From JANXZS01 sp963797255 (GTDB taxonomy: Bacteria > Acidobacteriota > Terriglobia > Terriglobales > Acidobacteriaceae), in the NCBI GenBank assembly GCA_963797255.1, contig CAWCOV010000035.1, positions 1-64,000 of the forward strand: DNA of 64,000 bases, read 5' to 3'. Within the stretch, counting starts at the first letter, position 1, and each line of letters begins with the position of its first letter. Shown here in pieces: positions 8,261-17,234 of this stretch. The notes under the pieces were generated by a model, which did not search any database, was not told the origin of the DNA, and saw only the letters and a list, made by a program, of their open reading frames with translations. A program made the translations under genes and the position numbers.

Positions 8261-9490
8261 CTACCACAAAGGCCCACACTGCTTCTTTAGCTCCTGCAAC
8301 GGATAAAACGTTCCCCGCCAGGTCACACCGCCGCCTCGCATCGTCATCGAGAGCGACTGCCCCAACGCATAAAGAAATAGGCATGCTGCAAATGGAAACG
8401 TAAGAGCATAAACCGCGCTCGTCCCCGTGAACCGCTTGTAGAATTCGTACATAGCACCAATCGCGAGCAACATAACTACACATGGCAGCAGGATCCAAAG
8501 GCCGCCCGATTGGAGGAAGAATAATCCGAGAAACGGCAGCACGCACAGCACCCCAACGCCCACCATCGCCGCAACGATCAGCCGCAAGTGAAAGCGAAAT
8601 ATTGCGAAGGCGTTCTTCGTAAGATTACCCACAATCCCCATCGCGCCCTCAGCCCAGTGAATCCGCAGCAGGTTATGCCCGAACACCACGTGCTGCCGAA
8701 ATTTGCGCTTCTTCACTTCATACCCCAATCGAAGATCTTCCAGCACTTCCATGCGCAATGCCTCAAATCCGCCAATCGAGTCATACACGCTTCGGCGAAT
8801 CATGTTGAACGCGCCAAGACCTAGAAAATCGCGCACCGCTTCCGGATTCGAAGCTCTCCAGGGCCGCGAGCACCACACGGCAAACACCTGCAGAAATCCC
8901 ATCATCATGCGTTCGCCGATGCTCCGCAGAATGAGCGTCGGAAAAAGTACAAGGTGGTCCGCCGCTACACGATCCACATAAGTAAGTGCGCGCGCCAGCG
9001 AATCCTCGCGGAACGTCACGTCCCCATCGGTGAACAACAACCATGGCGCCGTTGTCATACGCGCGCCCGTGGCCATCGCATGCGTCTTCCCCATCCATCC
9101 TGCCGGCAGATTGTCTATATGGATAACTTTGTAAGTGTGCGTAGTCGTCGTTTTCCCGTTCTTGATTTCCTCTGCCAGGCGATCCATGATCCTGCCCGTC
9201 CCATCCGTCGAACGGTCGTCCACCGCCACAATCTCCAGCGATACTCCAATCACGCGGAACAGTGAACGAAGCGTCGCTTCAATCGCTTTTTCCTCATTAC
9301 GCGCCGGCACCACCACGCTCAACACAGGACTGTCCCCCGCTCCCGTCACTCCACGATTCACGGGCCTTTTCAGAAGGTCCGGCATCCTGGTGAAGCCGCG
9401 GAGTGCGACGGCCACACGCCATGTCCAGCCGAGCGCGACTACCCAGCTGACTACGAGGATCATCCAGCCGAACATGCTCAAGTTGTCCAT
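8261..9490 (-). CDS. Membrane glycosyltransferase, family 2 (HpnB/CrtQ-like)
   Basis: A 409-residue GT2 enzyme. It begins with a membrane helix (MILVVSWVVALGWTW), then the GT-A fold with VVVPARNEE, the VDDRSTDGT nucleotide-sugar site, FTDGDV as the metal-binding DxD-type motif, and a LEDLRLGYEV acceptor-site motif near QxxRW in position. Three or more C-terminal membrane segments follow. The PAGWMGKTHAM stretch is like that in the hopanoid-associated HpnB and carotenoid CrtQ-type transferases, so a lipid acceptor is plausible. It sits between an MFS transporter and a polysaccharide deacetylase in one operon. AGGGGC precedes the ATG. Confidence 0.82.
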   Translation of the reverse strand: MDNLSMFGWMILVVSWVVALGWTWRVAVALRGFTRMPDLLKRPVNRGVTGAGDSPVLSVVVPARNEEKAIEATLRSLFRVIGVSLEIVAVDDRSTDGTGRIMDRLAEEIKNGKTTTTHTYKVIHIDNLPAGWMGKTHAMATGARMTTAPWLLFTDGDVTFREDSLARALTYVDRVAADHLVLFPTLILRSIGERMMMGFLQVFAVWCSRPWRASNPEAVRDFLGLGAFNMIRRSVYDSIGGFEALRMEVLEDLRLGYEVKKRKFRQHVVFGHNLLRIHWAEGAMGIVGNLTKNAFAIFRFHLRLIVAAMVGVGVLCVLPFLGLFFLQSGGLWILLPCVVMLLAIGAMYEFYKRFTGTSAVYALTFPFAACLFLYALGQSLSMTMRGGGVTWRGTFYPLQELKKQCGPLW

Positions 9491-9535
9491 CGTGCCCCTA
9501 TCGGTACTTGTCTGTGCGAGTGCAGAAAACGCACC

Positions 9536-10825
9536 CTACTTCTCCGAGCCTTCCACCCTAGGTGCGAAGCGCGCTCCGGCCAGCAAAATTCCGCAGGAGA
9601 TCACTAGTGAGATCAGAGTGATCCCCAATCCCATCCGCAAGGAACTGTGATCAGAAATCTTGCCGATGATGCGCGGAGACGATGCATCGCCCAGCGCATG
9701 AATAATAAAGAGATTAAGCGCAATTGCCGTCGAACGCACCGGCGCAGCAATGGAATTAACAATCGCCGTGTTCAAAGGCCCCGTATTCAGGAACAGAAAG
9801 AACTCCGCGGCAAAGACCGCAGGCAGAAGAAATCCTCTTGGCCCGAAGAAGGCGAAGGCGGCAAACGGAATCGTTAATGCCGCACTTGCCGCTGACAATA
9901 GATAGAGCGCCCGGTGGTCACGCCTCAGCCATCGCTGCGCCAGCCATCCACCGGCCCATGTCCCCGCAATCCCGTCCACCACCGTAATTGCACCGATCAA
10001 CTGGTTCGACATCTGCAGCGAGTACCCGCCATAGCGATAGAAAAACGTAGGCAGCCACACGGAAATGCCGCCCATTGAGAACACCATCATCGCCATGCCC
10101 AACGTTCCCGTCCAATACGCCGGATTGCGGAAAATTCCGCGGAAGGTTGACCGATTCAGGCTCGGCGCAAGGCTGTCCGCTGCACCACGCACCGGTTCGC
10201 GGACAAAGAACCAGAAGCAAATCGCGATCAATACGCCCGGCAACGCAGCAATAAAAAACGGAGCCCGCCATCCGTATCGCGGACCAAGCATGCCGCCCGT
10301 CAAGTATCCCAGTGCCGCACCCACTGGAATGGCGGTATAGAAAATTGACAAGATCTTGTTGCGGTCAATCTCAGGGTAAAAATCCGCCAACAGCGCCGGC
10401 GCAAAAATCGAGAAGGTTGCCTCGCCAATTCCCACCACCGCATGCCGGAAATACAGCATCTCGTAAGTGTGAACACGCGCCGTCAACAGCGTGGCGATAC
10501 TCCAGATCAGCGCCCCTGCCACAATCAGCGGTTTGCGCGGAAACCGGTCGCCCAGCCACCCCGTAAGCGGCGCCGCAATCATATAGGTTATAAAGAAGGC
10601 GTAGGTGAGCGCACCCATGCGCTCGTCGCTTACGTTGAACTCCTTCTGCACCAGCGGCTGGACGCCCGGCAGAATGTAGCGATCGATAAAATTGAAAAGA
10701 TTCAGGCAGGTCAGCAGGAAAAGCGCGAGGCCAGCCGTCTTCGCAGCCGTTTGTATGCGGTTAGCGCCGGCACCGAGGTCCCCGGCGACAGGTCTTCGTC
10801 GCTGGGGTGAGGGCTCGCCCTGCAA
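9536..10825 (-). CDS. MFS transporter, spinster-like
   Basis: A 429-residue transporter with about twelve membrane helices. The first helix NLFNFIDRYILPGVQPLVQ and the loop GWLGDRFPRKPLI (motif A, GxLxDRxxRR/K) are typical of the Spns/spinster branch of the major facilitator superfamily, as is the RHAVVGIGEATFSIFAPALL stretch. Members move lipids, sphingoid molecules or sugars; the substrate here is not known. The start is a TTG three bases after the queF stop, which suggests translational coupling; no ATG exists before the first helix. A possible link is export of a lipid acceptor used by the glycosyltransferase encoded next. Confidence 0.8.
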   Translation of the reverse strand: MQGEPSPQRRRPVAGDLGAGANRIQTAAKTAGLALFLLTCLNLFNFIDRYILPGVQPLVQKEFNVSDERMGALTYAFFITYMIAAPLTGWLGDRFPRKPLIVAGALIWSIATLLTARVHTYEMLYFRHAVVGIGEATFSIFAPALLADFYPEIDRNKILSIFYTAIPVGAALGYLTGGMLGPRYGWRAPFFIAALPGVLIAICFWFFVREPVRGAADSLAPSLNRSTFRGIFRNPAYWTGTLGMAMMVFSMGGISVWLPTFFYRYGGYSLQMSNQLIGAITVVDGIAGTWAGGWLAQRWLRRDHRALYLLSAASAALTIPFAAFAFFGPRGFLLPAVFAAEFFLFLNTGPLNTAIVNSIAAPVRSTAIALNLFIIHALGDASSPRIIGKISDHSSLRMGLGITLISLVISCGILLAGARFAPRVEGSEK

Positions 10826-10828
10826 GCT

Positions 10829-11281
10829 CTATTTCTCTACGCTGGGCCGCGGCCAGCGCGCTTCCACGAGCGTCGAGATGCCGCCTCGGGGCCGAAAATC
10901 GCCCTTCACCACTGCCCAAACTGGATCGGTAGCCTTCACCACGTCCTCGAGAATCTGGTTGGCAATGTTTTCCTGGAAGATTCCCAGGTTACGGTAGCAG
11001 AACAAATATTCCTTATAAGACTTCAACTCCAGGCAACGTTCCCGGGGCATGTAGCGCAACGTGATCACGCCAAAATCCGGCAACCCTGTCTTTGGGCAGA
11101 CAGAAGTAAACTCTGGATCGTCAATCAGGATCTCATAACCTGGAAACTGGTTCTGCCACGTCTCAATTTCTGGAAAGTGGAAGTCCAGCCCCGCTTTTGC
11201 GTGTTCGTCGGTGTAGCGCGGCGGATGGGCCATTTGGTCATTGTACGCAACAACGGCACGCGGGGGCACCGGTCGTACCAT
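10829..11281 (-). CDS. queF: NADPH-dependent 7-cyano-7-deazaguanine reductase QueF
   Basis: QueF reduces preQ0 to preQ1 in queuosine tRNA biosynthesis. The short, unimodular form is seen here (150 residues). The catalytic cysteine lies in EFTSVCPKTGLPDFG, followed by the substrate motif LELKSYKEYL and the YRNLGIFQENIAN helix, all standard for the family. The frame begins with ATG at 11281; a second ATG at 11233 (MAHPPRYTDEH) is also a reasonable start, as many relatives begin there. It is the first gene of an operon with MFS, GT2 and deacetylase genes that have no known link to queuosine. No preQ1 riboswitch is seen in its 60-base leader. Confidence 0.93.
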   Translation of the reverse strand: MVRPVPPRAVVAYNDQMAHPPRYTDEHAKAGLDFHFPEIETWQNQFPGYEILIDDPEFTSVCPKTGLPDFGVITLRYMPRERCLELKSYKEYLFCYRNLGIFQENIANQILEDVVKATDPVWAVVKGDFRPRGGISTLVEARWPRPSVEK

Positions 11282-11314
11282 ATCAAATTCCGATTCCTAA
11301 AGCCCTATGCCTGA

Positions 11315-11329
11315 GTCAGATATACTGAC
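11315..11329 (+). promoter_or_regulatory. -10 box within an interrupted palindrome
   Basis: GTCAG-ATATA-CTGAC overlaps a TATACT -10 element 12 bases before the adaptor gene. A repressor-like operator over the promoter is plausible but the regulator is unknown. It also lies in the queF leader on the other strand. Confidence 0.4.
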
Positions 11330-11341
11330 CACGGACACGAC

Positions 11342-12583
11342 ATGGCCCAAGCGGTGAAGCAGACAATCGGCAGACGTTGGCTTTTGCTCGGAGCCTTGAT
11401 CGTCCTCGTCCTCGTCTTCTACGGGGTCCGGACGTTGACCCGGGAGAAACTCCCCCTGCGGGTTGCCGAGGTAGTCCGTGGCGACCTCGTCAGCCAGATC
11501 AGCACCAACGGCAAAGTCGAACCCCAGATCAACTTTGAGGCGCACAGCCCCATCGCTAGCACTGTCAAGAATCTCTTTGTACATGAAGGAGATAAGGTGC
11601 CATCGGGGAAGCTTTTGCTGGAACTCAATGACAGCGATGCCGTCGCTCGTTTGGCCTCCGCGTCCACGGCCGTGAAGGGTGCAAGAGCTACCTACGAGGC
11701 CATGCAGCACGGTGGCACCCAGGAAGAACTCCTCTCGCTCTCAGGCGATCTCAGCAAAGCCAAAATTGAGCGCGATAATGCTGCCCGTGACCTCGAAGCG
11801 CTCGAGCGTTTGCAGAAAGGTGGGTCGGCATCGGCCAGTGAAGTCACCTCGGCCCGCCAACGCCTCAATTCCGCCAACAATCAGATTCAGCTTCTCGAGA
11901 AGCGTCAGGGCTCGCGCTATGGTTCGGCGGACCTCGATCACGCCCGCGCAGCTCTTGAGGATGCCCAGGCAAATTACGCTGCGGCGCAGTCAGTAGTTGC
12001 CCAGAGCGATGTGCACGCGCCCTTCGCCGGCACCGTCTATTCCCTGCCCGTCTCCCGCACCGAATTTGTCGAACAAGGCAAACTGCTCCTGCAGATGGCG
12101 GATCTTAATCGCATCCAGATCCGCGCATACTTCGATGAGCCGGAATTAGGAAAGCTCGCCGTCGGCCAGCCCATTAAAATTGTTTGGGATGCAAAACTGG
12201 GACGCACCTGGAAGGGACACATTGCGCGAGTACCCTCCACCATCATCGCTTACGGAACTCGCAACGTGGGCGAGGTCCTCATCGCAGTAGACGATTCCGG
12301 CGGCCAGTTGCTCCCCAACACAAACGTAACCGTCACAGTGACAACTCAGCATGAAGAGAACGTCTTGAGTATTCCCCGCGAGGCGCTGCACACCGAGAAT
12401 GGTCAGGACTTCGTCTACGTGTTCCGCAACGGAACTATTCATCGCACCCCGGTCAAGCTCGGTACCATCAACCTCACGCAGGTTGGTATCGTTCAGGGCC
12501 TGAAAGAGCACGACGTGGTCGCGCTGGGCAGCACCAACGGACAGCCCCTCAGCAACGACACACCGTCGAGAATCGTGAATTGA
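11342..12583 (+). CDS. Efflux/secretion periplasmic adaptor (HlyD/RND membrane fusion protein)
   Basis: A 413-residue adaptor. One membrane anchor (LLLGALIVLVLVFYGV) precedes a lipoyl half-motif (GKVEPQINFEAHSPIASTVKNLFVHEGDKV), a long alpha-hairpin (about 105-210, rich in Ala, Leu and Lys), the second lipoyl half (DVHAPFAGTVYSL) and the beta-barrel domain. Adaptors of this class join an inner-membrane pump to a TolC-like outer channel. The TolC-like gene is two genes downstream, but no RND or ABC pump gene is present here, so the partner must be encoded elsewhere. The following TPR gene overlaps its stop by four bases. Confidence 0.88.
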   Translation: MAQAVKQTIGRRWLLLGALIVLVLVFYGVRTLTREKLPLRVAEVVRGDLVSQISTNGKVEPQINFEAHSPIASTVKNLFVHEGDKVPSGKLLLELNDSDAVARLASASTAVKGARATYEAMQHGGTQEELLSLSGDLSKAKIERDNAARDLEALERLQKGGSASASEVTSARQRLNSANNQIQLLEKRQGSRYGSADLDHARAALEDAQANYAAAQSVVAQSDVHAPFAGTVYSLPVSRTEFVEQGKLLLQMADLNRIQIRAYFDEPELGKLAVGQPIKIVWDAKLGRTWKGHIARVPSTIIAYGTRNVGEVLIAVDDSGGQLLPNTNVTVTVTTQHEENVLSIPREALHTENGQDFVYVFRNGTIHRTPVKLGTINLTQVGIVQGLKEHDVVALGSTNGQPLSNDTPSRIVN

Positions 12584-13572
12584 TCGTGGACCGCCACTTC
12601 CTTCCGCGACTCACTGCTATCTTGCTCTTCGCCGTTTTGGCCCGCACTCCTTTTGTGCGTGCCGCAGATATGCTGGATCCCGTGCGCAACGACATTATCC
12701 AGGGACAAGCCGACGATGCTATCAAGCGCCTTCGCCAGATTCTCGGCTCCAATAATCAAAATGGTGATGCACATAATCTCTATTGCCGCGTCTCCCTGCA
12801 GCTCGATGCATGGGACGACGCAGTCGACCACTGCGAGCGCGCCGTCAACATTTCGCACGACAACAGCAGCTACCATCTCTGGCTCGGCCGGGCCTACGGC
12901 GCCAAAGCGGAGCGTGCTTCCATGTTTTCTGCATATGGACTGGCGCGTAAGTTGAAGGCTGAATTTGAAACCGCCGTCCGTCTCGATCCACGCAACGCTG
13001 AGGCTCTCTCCGACCTTGGCGAATTCTACGTTTCAGCTCCCGCCGTGGTTGGCGGCGGAAACGCAAAAGCCGAGGCACTCGCTCCCAAGCTAGAAGCAGT
13101 GGACGCCATTCGCGGCCACCAACTCCGCGCACAGATCGCCGATGCCGACAAAAATTACTCCGCCGCCGAAACCGAACTGAAGGCTGCAATCTCCGCTTCG
13201 CGCAACCCGGCGGATCAGTGGATGGGGCTCGCCTCTTTCTATCGTAGGCGCGAGCGTTGGGATGACATGATACAAGCCATCAAAACAGGATTGGCAACCG
13301 ACAAGGCTCACACCGTAGCCCAGGTCGACGGAGCCTCCACCCTCATCCGCACGCAGCGGGAGTTGCAGATGGCAGCCCAGATGCTAAGAGACTATATAAG
13401 CTCCAGCCAGAAGTCGGAGGACGCTCCCGCTTTCCGTGTTCACGTGGAGTTAGGAAAGCTGCTCGCGAAACAAGGCGACCAGGCGGGCGCTAAACGCGAA
13501 TTCCAGGCGGCTCTCGCTCTTGCCCATGATTACAAGCCGGCCGCCTCTCAACTTGCAGCTTTAGGTCATTAA
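12580..13572 (+). CDS. Exported TPR-repeat protein in an efflux operon
   Basis: A 330-residue protein with an N-terminal signal-like helix (LTAILLFAVLARTPFVRA) and a mature part made of tetratricopeptide repeats (for example AIKRLRQILGSNNQNGDAHN and AALALAHDYKPAASQLAALG at the end). It likely acts as a periplasmic scaffold. Its TTG start overlaps the stop of the adaptor gene (TTGA), with a GTG two codons later as the alternative; both point to coupling. Placed between the adaptor and the TolC-like channel, it may help assemble the export machine, but this position-based link is an inference. Confidence 0.78.
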   Translation: MIVDRHFLPRLTAILLFAVLARTPFVRAADMLDPVRNDIIQGQADDAIKRLRQILGSNNQNGDAHNLYCRVSLQLDAWDDAVDHCERAVNISHDNSSYHLWLGRAYGAKAERASMFSAYGLARKLKAEFETAVRLDPRNAEALSDLGEFYVSAPAVVGGGNAKAEALAPKLEAVDAIRGHQLRAQIADADKNYSAAETELKAAISASRNPADQWMGLASFYRRRERWDDMIQAIKTGLATDKAHTVAQVDGASTLIRTQRELQMAAQMLRDYISSSQKSEDAPAFRVHVELGKLLAKQGDQAGAKREFQAALALAHDYKPAASQLAALGH

Positions 13573-13595
13573 CCCCGGAATATGAGGTTCGCTTC

Positions 13596-14930
13596 GTGTC
13601 GGCAGAAGGTCAAGTGCAAGTGAAGCTTCGTTTCCGATGGATGGCGCTCGCCTGCCTCGCACTCTGCTCTGCCCTGCGCCTCCCTGCCCAGGTTTCGCTC
13701 TACAGTGCCGTCGACCTCGCCCTCAGAAACAGCGCTGCCGTCCGCATCGCTACTGCCGACATGGAGAAAGCCGTCGCCATTCTCAGCCAATCCCGCGACG
13801 TCTATGTTCCCTCCGCATACCTCGGCTCCGGCATCGGCTATTCCTACGGATTCCCCGTCGGCCAACCCTCTATCTTCAATATGACGTCGCAGTCTCTGCT
13901 GGTTTCCTTCTCTCAGCCGGACTACATTCGCGCCGCCCGTGCAGGATTGAAATCCACCCAGTTGGCTCTGAAAGACGTGCGCCAGCAGGTCGTGCTCGAC
14001 ACTTCCCTCAACTACATTCAGCTCAGCAAAACCACCCGCGAAATTGCTGCACTAGACGAAGAATCAACCTACGCTGACCGCCTGCTCGCCATCGAGCAGC
14101 AGCGCCTCGATGCGGGCGTAGAACCCCGCGTCGAACTCACCAAGGCGCGACTCACCGCCGCCCGCATCCATCTGAAGCGCCTGCATCTCGATAGCGATGC
14201 CGCCGTGCTTCGAACAACTCTCGCGCACCTCACCGGAATGCCTGCGGCAACGTTCATCACCGACGACAAAAGCATTCCGCCTCCGCCGGAATTCAATCGC
14301 GTCGGCGATCTCGATCTACTCGTAGCCAACATCAATCCCAGCGTGCAGTCGGCTTACGCGGGCGCAAAATCCCGGCTGTATACATCCTTCGGCGATTCCC
14401 GTCAGGTGCTTCGCCCGCAAGTAAACTTCGTCCTGGAATACGCACGCTACGCCACCTTCAACAATTACGCGGACTACTACAAAAATTTCCAATCGAATAA
14501 CTTCGGCGTTGGTGTTCAGATCACGATTCCCCTATGGGATTCAGGGAAGAAATCCAAGGCCCGTGAATCCACCGCCGATGCCGCCCATTCTCTCGCCCAG
14601 GCTGACCTGCTGCGCGATCAAACCGAGGAACAGGCTCTCCGCCTGCAGAAAAGTATTGCGGAACTGCAAGCCCAGGCCCAGGTCGCTGCCCTGCAGCGCG
14701 AACTTGCACAAGACCAGCTGGACACTGTGATCGCGCAACTCGAATCAGGCAGCGGTCAAAGCAGTTCCGCACCCATGACACCCCGCGAAGAACAGTCCGC
14801 ACGCATCGAGGAGCGCCAGCGCTTCGAAGATTCTCTCGACGCCGATTTCGAACTCACCCGCGCCCGCCTCACCCTGCTCCGCACCATCGGATCCGTAGAA
14901 GACTGGGCTAAAACCCTTCCCAGCAACTAG
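13596..14930 (+). CDS. TolC-family outer membrane channel protein
   Basis: A 444-residue outer membrane efflux protein. A signal peptide (LACLALCSALRLPAQ) is followed by two copies of the outer-membrane-efflux domain: helices with SLYSAVDLALRNSAAVRIA, the strand region around QSLLVSFSQPDY, and in the second half FGVGVQITIPLWDSGKKSKA, which is the classic repeat-two strand/helix. Such trimers form the exit duct of tripartite exporters. The GTG start at 13596 is 23 bases after the TPR gene's stop, making it the third gene of the adaptor operon. Confidence 0.85.
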   Translation: MSAEGQVQVKLRFRWMALACLALCSALRLPAQVSLYSAVDLALRNSAAVRIATADMEKAVAILSQSRDVYVPSAYLGSGIGYSYGFPVGQPSIFNMTSQSLLVSFSQPDYIRAARAGLKSTQLALKDVRQQVVLDTSLNYIQLSKTTREIAALDEESTYADRLLAIEQQRLDAGVEPRVELTKARLTAARIHLKRLHLDSDAAVLRTTLAHLTGMPAATFITDDKSIPPPPEFNRVGDLDLLVANINPSVQSAYAGAKSRLYTSFGDSRQVLRPQVNFVLEYARYATFNNYADYYKNFQSNNFGVGVQITIPLWDSGKKSKARESTADAAHSLAQADLLRDQTEEQALRLQKSIAELQAQAQVAALQRELAQDQLDTVIAQLESGSGQSSSAPMTPREEQSARIEERQRFEDSLDADFELTRARLTLLRTIGSVEDWAKTLPSN

Positions 14931-14943
14931 CAAAGCCCGAGGC

Positions 14944-14976
14944 AAGAAAATGTCGCTCCGACCGCAGGGGAGCGAC
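14944..14976 (-). terminator. Hairpin terminator for the VOC gene
   Basis: GTCGCTCC / GGAGCGAC stem (8 bp). On the minus strand it is followed by ATTTTCTT, so it most likely ends the VOC transcript; on the plus strand there is no T-run. Confidence 0.5.
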
Positions 14977-14998
14977 GTAAGGAAATCCACATTCTCAC

Positions 14999-15406
14999 TT
15001 AATCCAGAAATTTCCCGATCAGCCACTTGTGCCCGAATGGATCCACCACCGAGCCCTGCAGCATCCGGTTAATCGGCCGAGGTCCCTTAGTCGGATGGAC
15101 ATGCTCCTTCACCGCATCCTTCTCCCTCGCCCCAGCGGCCACAGCCCGCTTCTGTACTTCAACTGGATCATCCACAAAAAGTTCAATCCTCACCGTCGTG
15201 AAACCCGCTGAGCCCGGACCTCGTGTGCCATACTCGGGCGATTCGGTCGCAAGAAAAAACTCGGCGCCATCAATGGACAACCCTGCAACGACGTGTCCCG
15301 CGTCGCCCAGGTGCCATTCAACGACAGCGCCGAAAGCTGCTTTGTAAAACTCGATCGCGGCATCGCCATCGGCAACTGCCAGCATGGGAGAAATTTGCGT
15401 GGTCAT
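14999..15406 (-). CDS. VOC/glyoxalase superfamily protein (PhnB-like)
   Basis: A 135-residue protein of the vicinal oxygen chelate fold. It shows the paired beta-alpha-beta-beta-beta layout with SPMLAVADGDAAIEFYKAAFGAV at the start and GSVVDPFGHKWLIGKFL at the end, the latter being the usual PhnB/YdcE-type finish (DPFGHxW). Such small proteins bind metals or antibiotics or act in glyoxalase-like reactions; the role cannot be set from sequence. The ATG at 15406 follows GAGGTG by eight bases, so a longer frame is not used. It is transcribed away from glnK with a palindromic repeat between them. Confidence 0.8.
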   Translation of the reverse strand: MTTQISPMLAVADGDAAIEFYKAAFGAVVEWHLGDAGHVVAGLSIDGAEFFLATESPEYGTRGPGSAGFTTVRIELFVDDPVEVQKRAVAAGAREKDAVKEHVHPTKGPRPINRMLQGSVVDPFGHKWLIGKFLD

Positions 15407-15448
15407 CGCTTCACCTCGAAGAAAAGTCGATGCTAGCACGCACAGCGA

Positions 15449-15479
15449 GTGGCCCACTCCCTTGGCGTAAGTGGGCCAC
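15449..15479. repeat. Palindromic intergenic repeat
   Basis: Perfect inverted repeat GTGGCCCACT ... AGTGGGCCAC with an 11-base spacer, just past the glnK stop. A related element is at 19085-19115. It can form a stable hairpin and may protect or end the glnK transcript. Confidence 0.6.
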
Positions 15480-15484
15480 CTGCG

Positions 15485-15823
15485 TTACAGTGCGCTCGCC
15501 CCCCGTTCATCGTTGCGAATTCTTATCACCTCGTCGATCTTCGAAATGAAGATCTTTCCATCGCCAATCTTTCCCGTTCTCGCGCTGGTAAGAATCGCTT
15601 TGATTGCCATTTCTGCCATTTCGTCAGTCACCACCAGTTCCAACTTCACCTTCGGACGCAAGTCCACCACGTACTCCCGCCCTCGATAAACTTCTGTGTG
15701 GCCCTTCTGCCGCCCATGGCCGCGTGCTTCCAGAACTGTAATGCCGTTAATCCCTATCTCGACAAGCGCTTCTTTCACTGTTTCAAGCTTTGCCGGCTGG
15801 ATGACCGCTTCAATCTTCTGCAT
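15485..15823 (-). CDS. glnK: Nitrogen regulatory PII protein GlnK/GlnB
   Basis: A 112-residue PII signalling trimer subunit. The T-loop motif EVYRGREYVVDLRPK carries the conserved Tyr51, the usual uridylylation site; the B-loop (TSARTGKIGDGKIF) and C-loop are present. GlnK reads ATP/ADP and 2-oxoglutarate and blocks the ammonium channel when nitrogen is plentiful. It lies 46 bases downstream of amtB on the same strand, which is the reverse of the enteric glnK-amtB order but is functionally the same pair. Calling it glnK rather than glnB rests on this pairing. Confidence 0.92.
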   Translation of the reverse strand: MQKIEAVIQPAKLETVKEALVEIGINGITVLEARGHGRQKGHTEVYRGREYVVDLRPKVKLELVVTDEMAEMAIKAILTSARTGKIGDGKIFISKIDEVIRIRNDERGASAL

Positions 15824-15869
15824 GAATCCTCCGTTGGTGCGTTGGATACTTCGCCGCGTTCAGTCGCCG

Positions 15870-17234
15870 TTATGCGCCCCAGTCGTACCCTTCCTCGCCG
15901 TGCTGCGTCAGGTCGAGACCTTCAATTTCCTCCGACTCCGTTACCCTCAGCCCAATCGTCACATCCACCAGCTTCAGCAGAATCAGCGTCCCCACAATGG
16001 ATACGACCCACGCAATCGCAACCCCGCCAAGTTGATTGATGAGTTGGTGCCCGTTACCTTCCAGCAGACCCGACGGCAAAACGTTGCCATCGGAACTCTT
16101 GAAGATTGGGTTGATTGCACTCGAGGCAAAGACCGCAGTCAGGACCGCTCCCAGTGATCCGCCCGCGCCATGCACGCCAAAAGCATCCAGCGCATCGTCA
16201 TAGCCAAAGCGTTGCTTCACCTTGGCCACCATCAGGTAACAGAAGGCTCCGGCGGCCAGTCCGATTACTATCGCCGACATCGGTTGCACAAACCCCGCTG
16301 CAGGAGTAATCGCCACCAGCCCAGCCACCGCACCGGATATCGCACCCAATGCGCTTGGTTTACCACTGCGGAATTTTTCGCACAAAGCCCACGCGAGACC
16401 CGCTGCCGCTGCCGCAAAATGCGTGTTTACAAAAGCACTGGTTGCTAGCGTACCGGCTGCAAGCGCGCTTCCGGCGTTGAATCCAAACCAGCCTACCCAC
16501 AACAAACACGCACCAATAAAGCTGAGAACGACAGAGTGAGGAGTTATCGCCTCCTTTGGATATCCAAGGCGCTTCCCCAGGTAAATTGCACATACCAGCG
16601 CGGACACGCCGGACGTAATATGCACTACCGTGCCACCGGCAAAATCCAACGTAGGTATCGGCCCTCCGAGCGCCGCGTTCAGCAGCCCGCCTTTACCCCA
16701 GACCATGTGCGCCATCGGTGAATAGACAATCAACGACCACAGCACCAGGAAAACTGCCATCGCGCTGAACTTCATGCGCTCTGCAAAAGCTCCTGTGATG
16801 AGTGCGGGCGTAATGATCGCGAACATCAGTTGGTAGACCATGAATGTCTGCACAGGAATCGTGGAGCCATAGTCGGCGTCCGGCGCGAGCCCGACATCTT
16901 TCAGGAACACATGGTGCAACCCGCCGATAAAACTATTCCCCGCATCGAAGGCCAGGCTGTATCCCACCACCGCCCACAGAATCGTGATAATCGCCATCAT
17001 CGCGAAGCTCTGCATCATCACCGACAGCACATTCTTCCTGCGGACAAGACCGCCATAGAACAATGCCAGTCCAGGCCCCGTCATCATCAGCACAAGGGCG
17101 GCGCTCACGAGCATCCACCCGTTATCGGCGTTGGAAACGGCCAGCGGAGCCGGCGCAGCTTGCGCGACACTGAGCTTCGAACAAGCAATTCCAAAGGCTA
17201 AAGCGAACAACAACTTTCCACGATGTCTTTGCAT
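15870..17234 (-). CDS. amtB: Ammonium transporter AmtB
   Basis: A 454-residue channel of the Amt/Mep/Rh family that passes ammonium across the inner membrane. A signal peptide is present (FALAFGIACSKLSVAQA), followed by about eleven membrane helices. Signature residues seen are DNGWMLVSAALVLMMTGPGLALFYGGLVRRKN in helix one (given here only as a landmark in parts), the FAFE-like AFAERM, and DALDAFGVHGAGG near the C-terminus with the pore histidine. The ATG at 17234 lies behind a GGGGG run; a frame 42 residues longer has no such support. It is followed by glnK, which should close it under high nitrogen. Confidence 0.93.
   Translation of the reverse strand: MQRHRGKLLFALAFGIACSKLSVAQAAPAPLAVSNADNGWMLVSAALVLMMTGPGLALFYGGLVRRKNVLSVMMQSFAMMAIITILWAVVGYSLAFDAGNSFIGGLHHVFLKDVGLAPDADYGSTIPVQTFMVYQLMFAIITPALITGAFAERMKFSAMAVFLVLWSLIVYSPMAHMVWGKGGLLNAALGGPIPTLDFAGGTVVHITSGVSALVCAIYLGKRLGYPKEAITPHSVVLSFIGACLLWVGWFGFNAGSALAAGTLATSAFVNTHFAAAAAGLAWALCEKFRSGKPSALGAISGAVAGLVAITPAAGFVQPMSAIVIGLAAGAFCYLMVAKVKQRFGYDDALDAFGVHGAGGSLGAVLTAVFASSAINPIFKSSDGNVLPSGLLEGNGHQLINQLGGVAIAWVVSIVGTLILLKLVDVTIGLRVTESEEIEGLDLTQHGEEGYDWGA

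Noticed and set aside
11282..11341. preQ1 riboswitch ahead of queF
   Set aside because: The 60-base leader has no preQ1-type pseudoknot pattern; only a short palindrome over a -10 box is visible.
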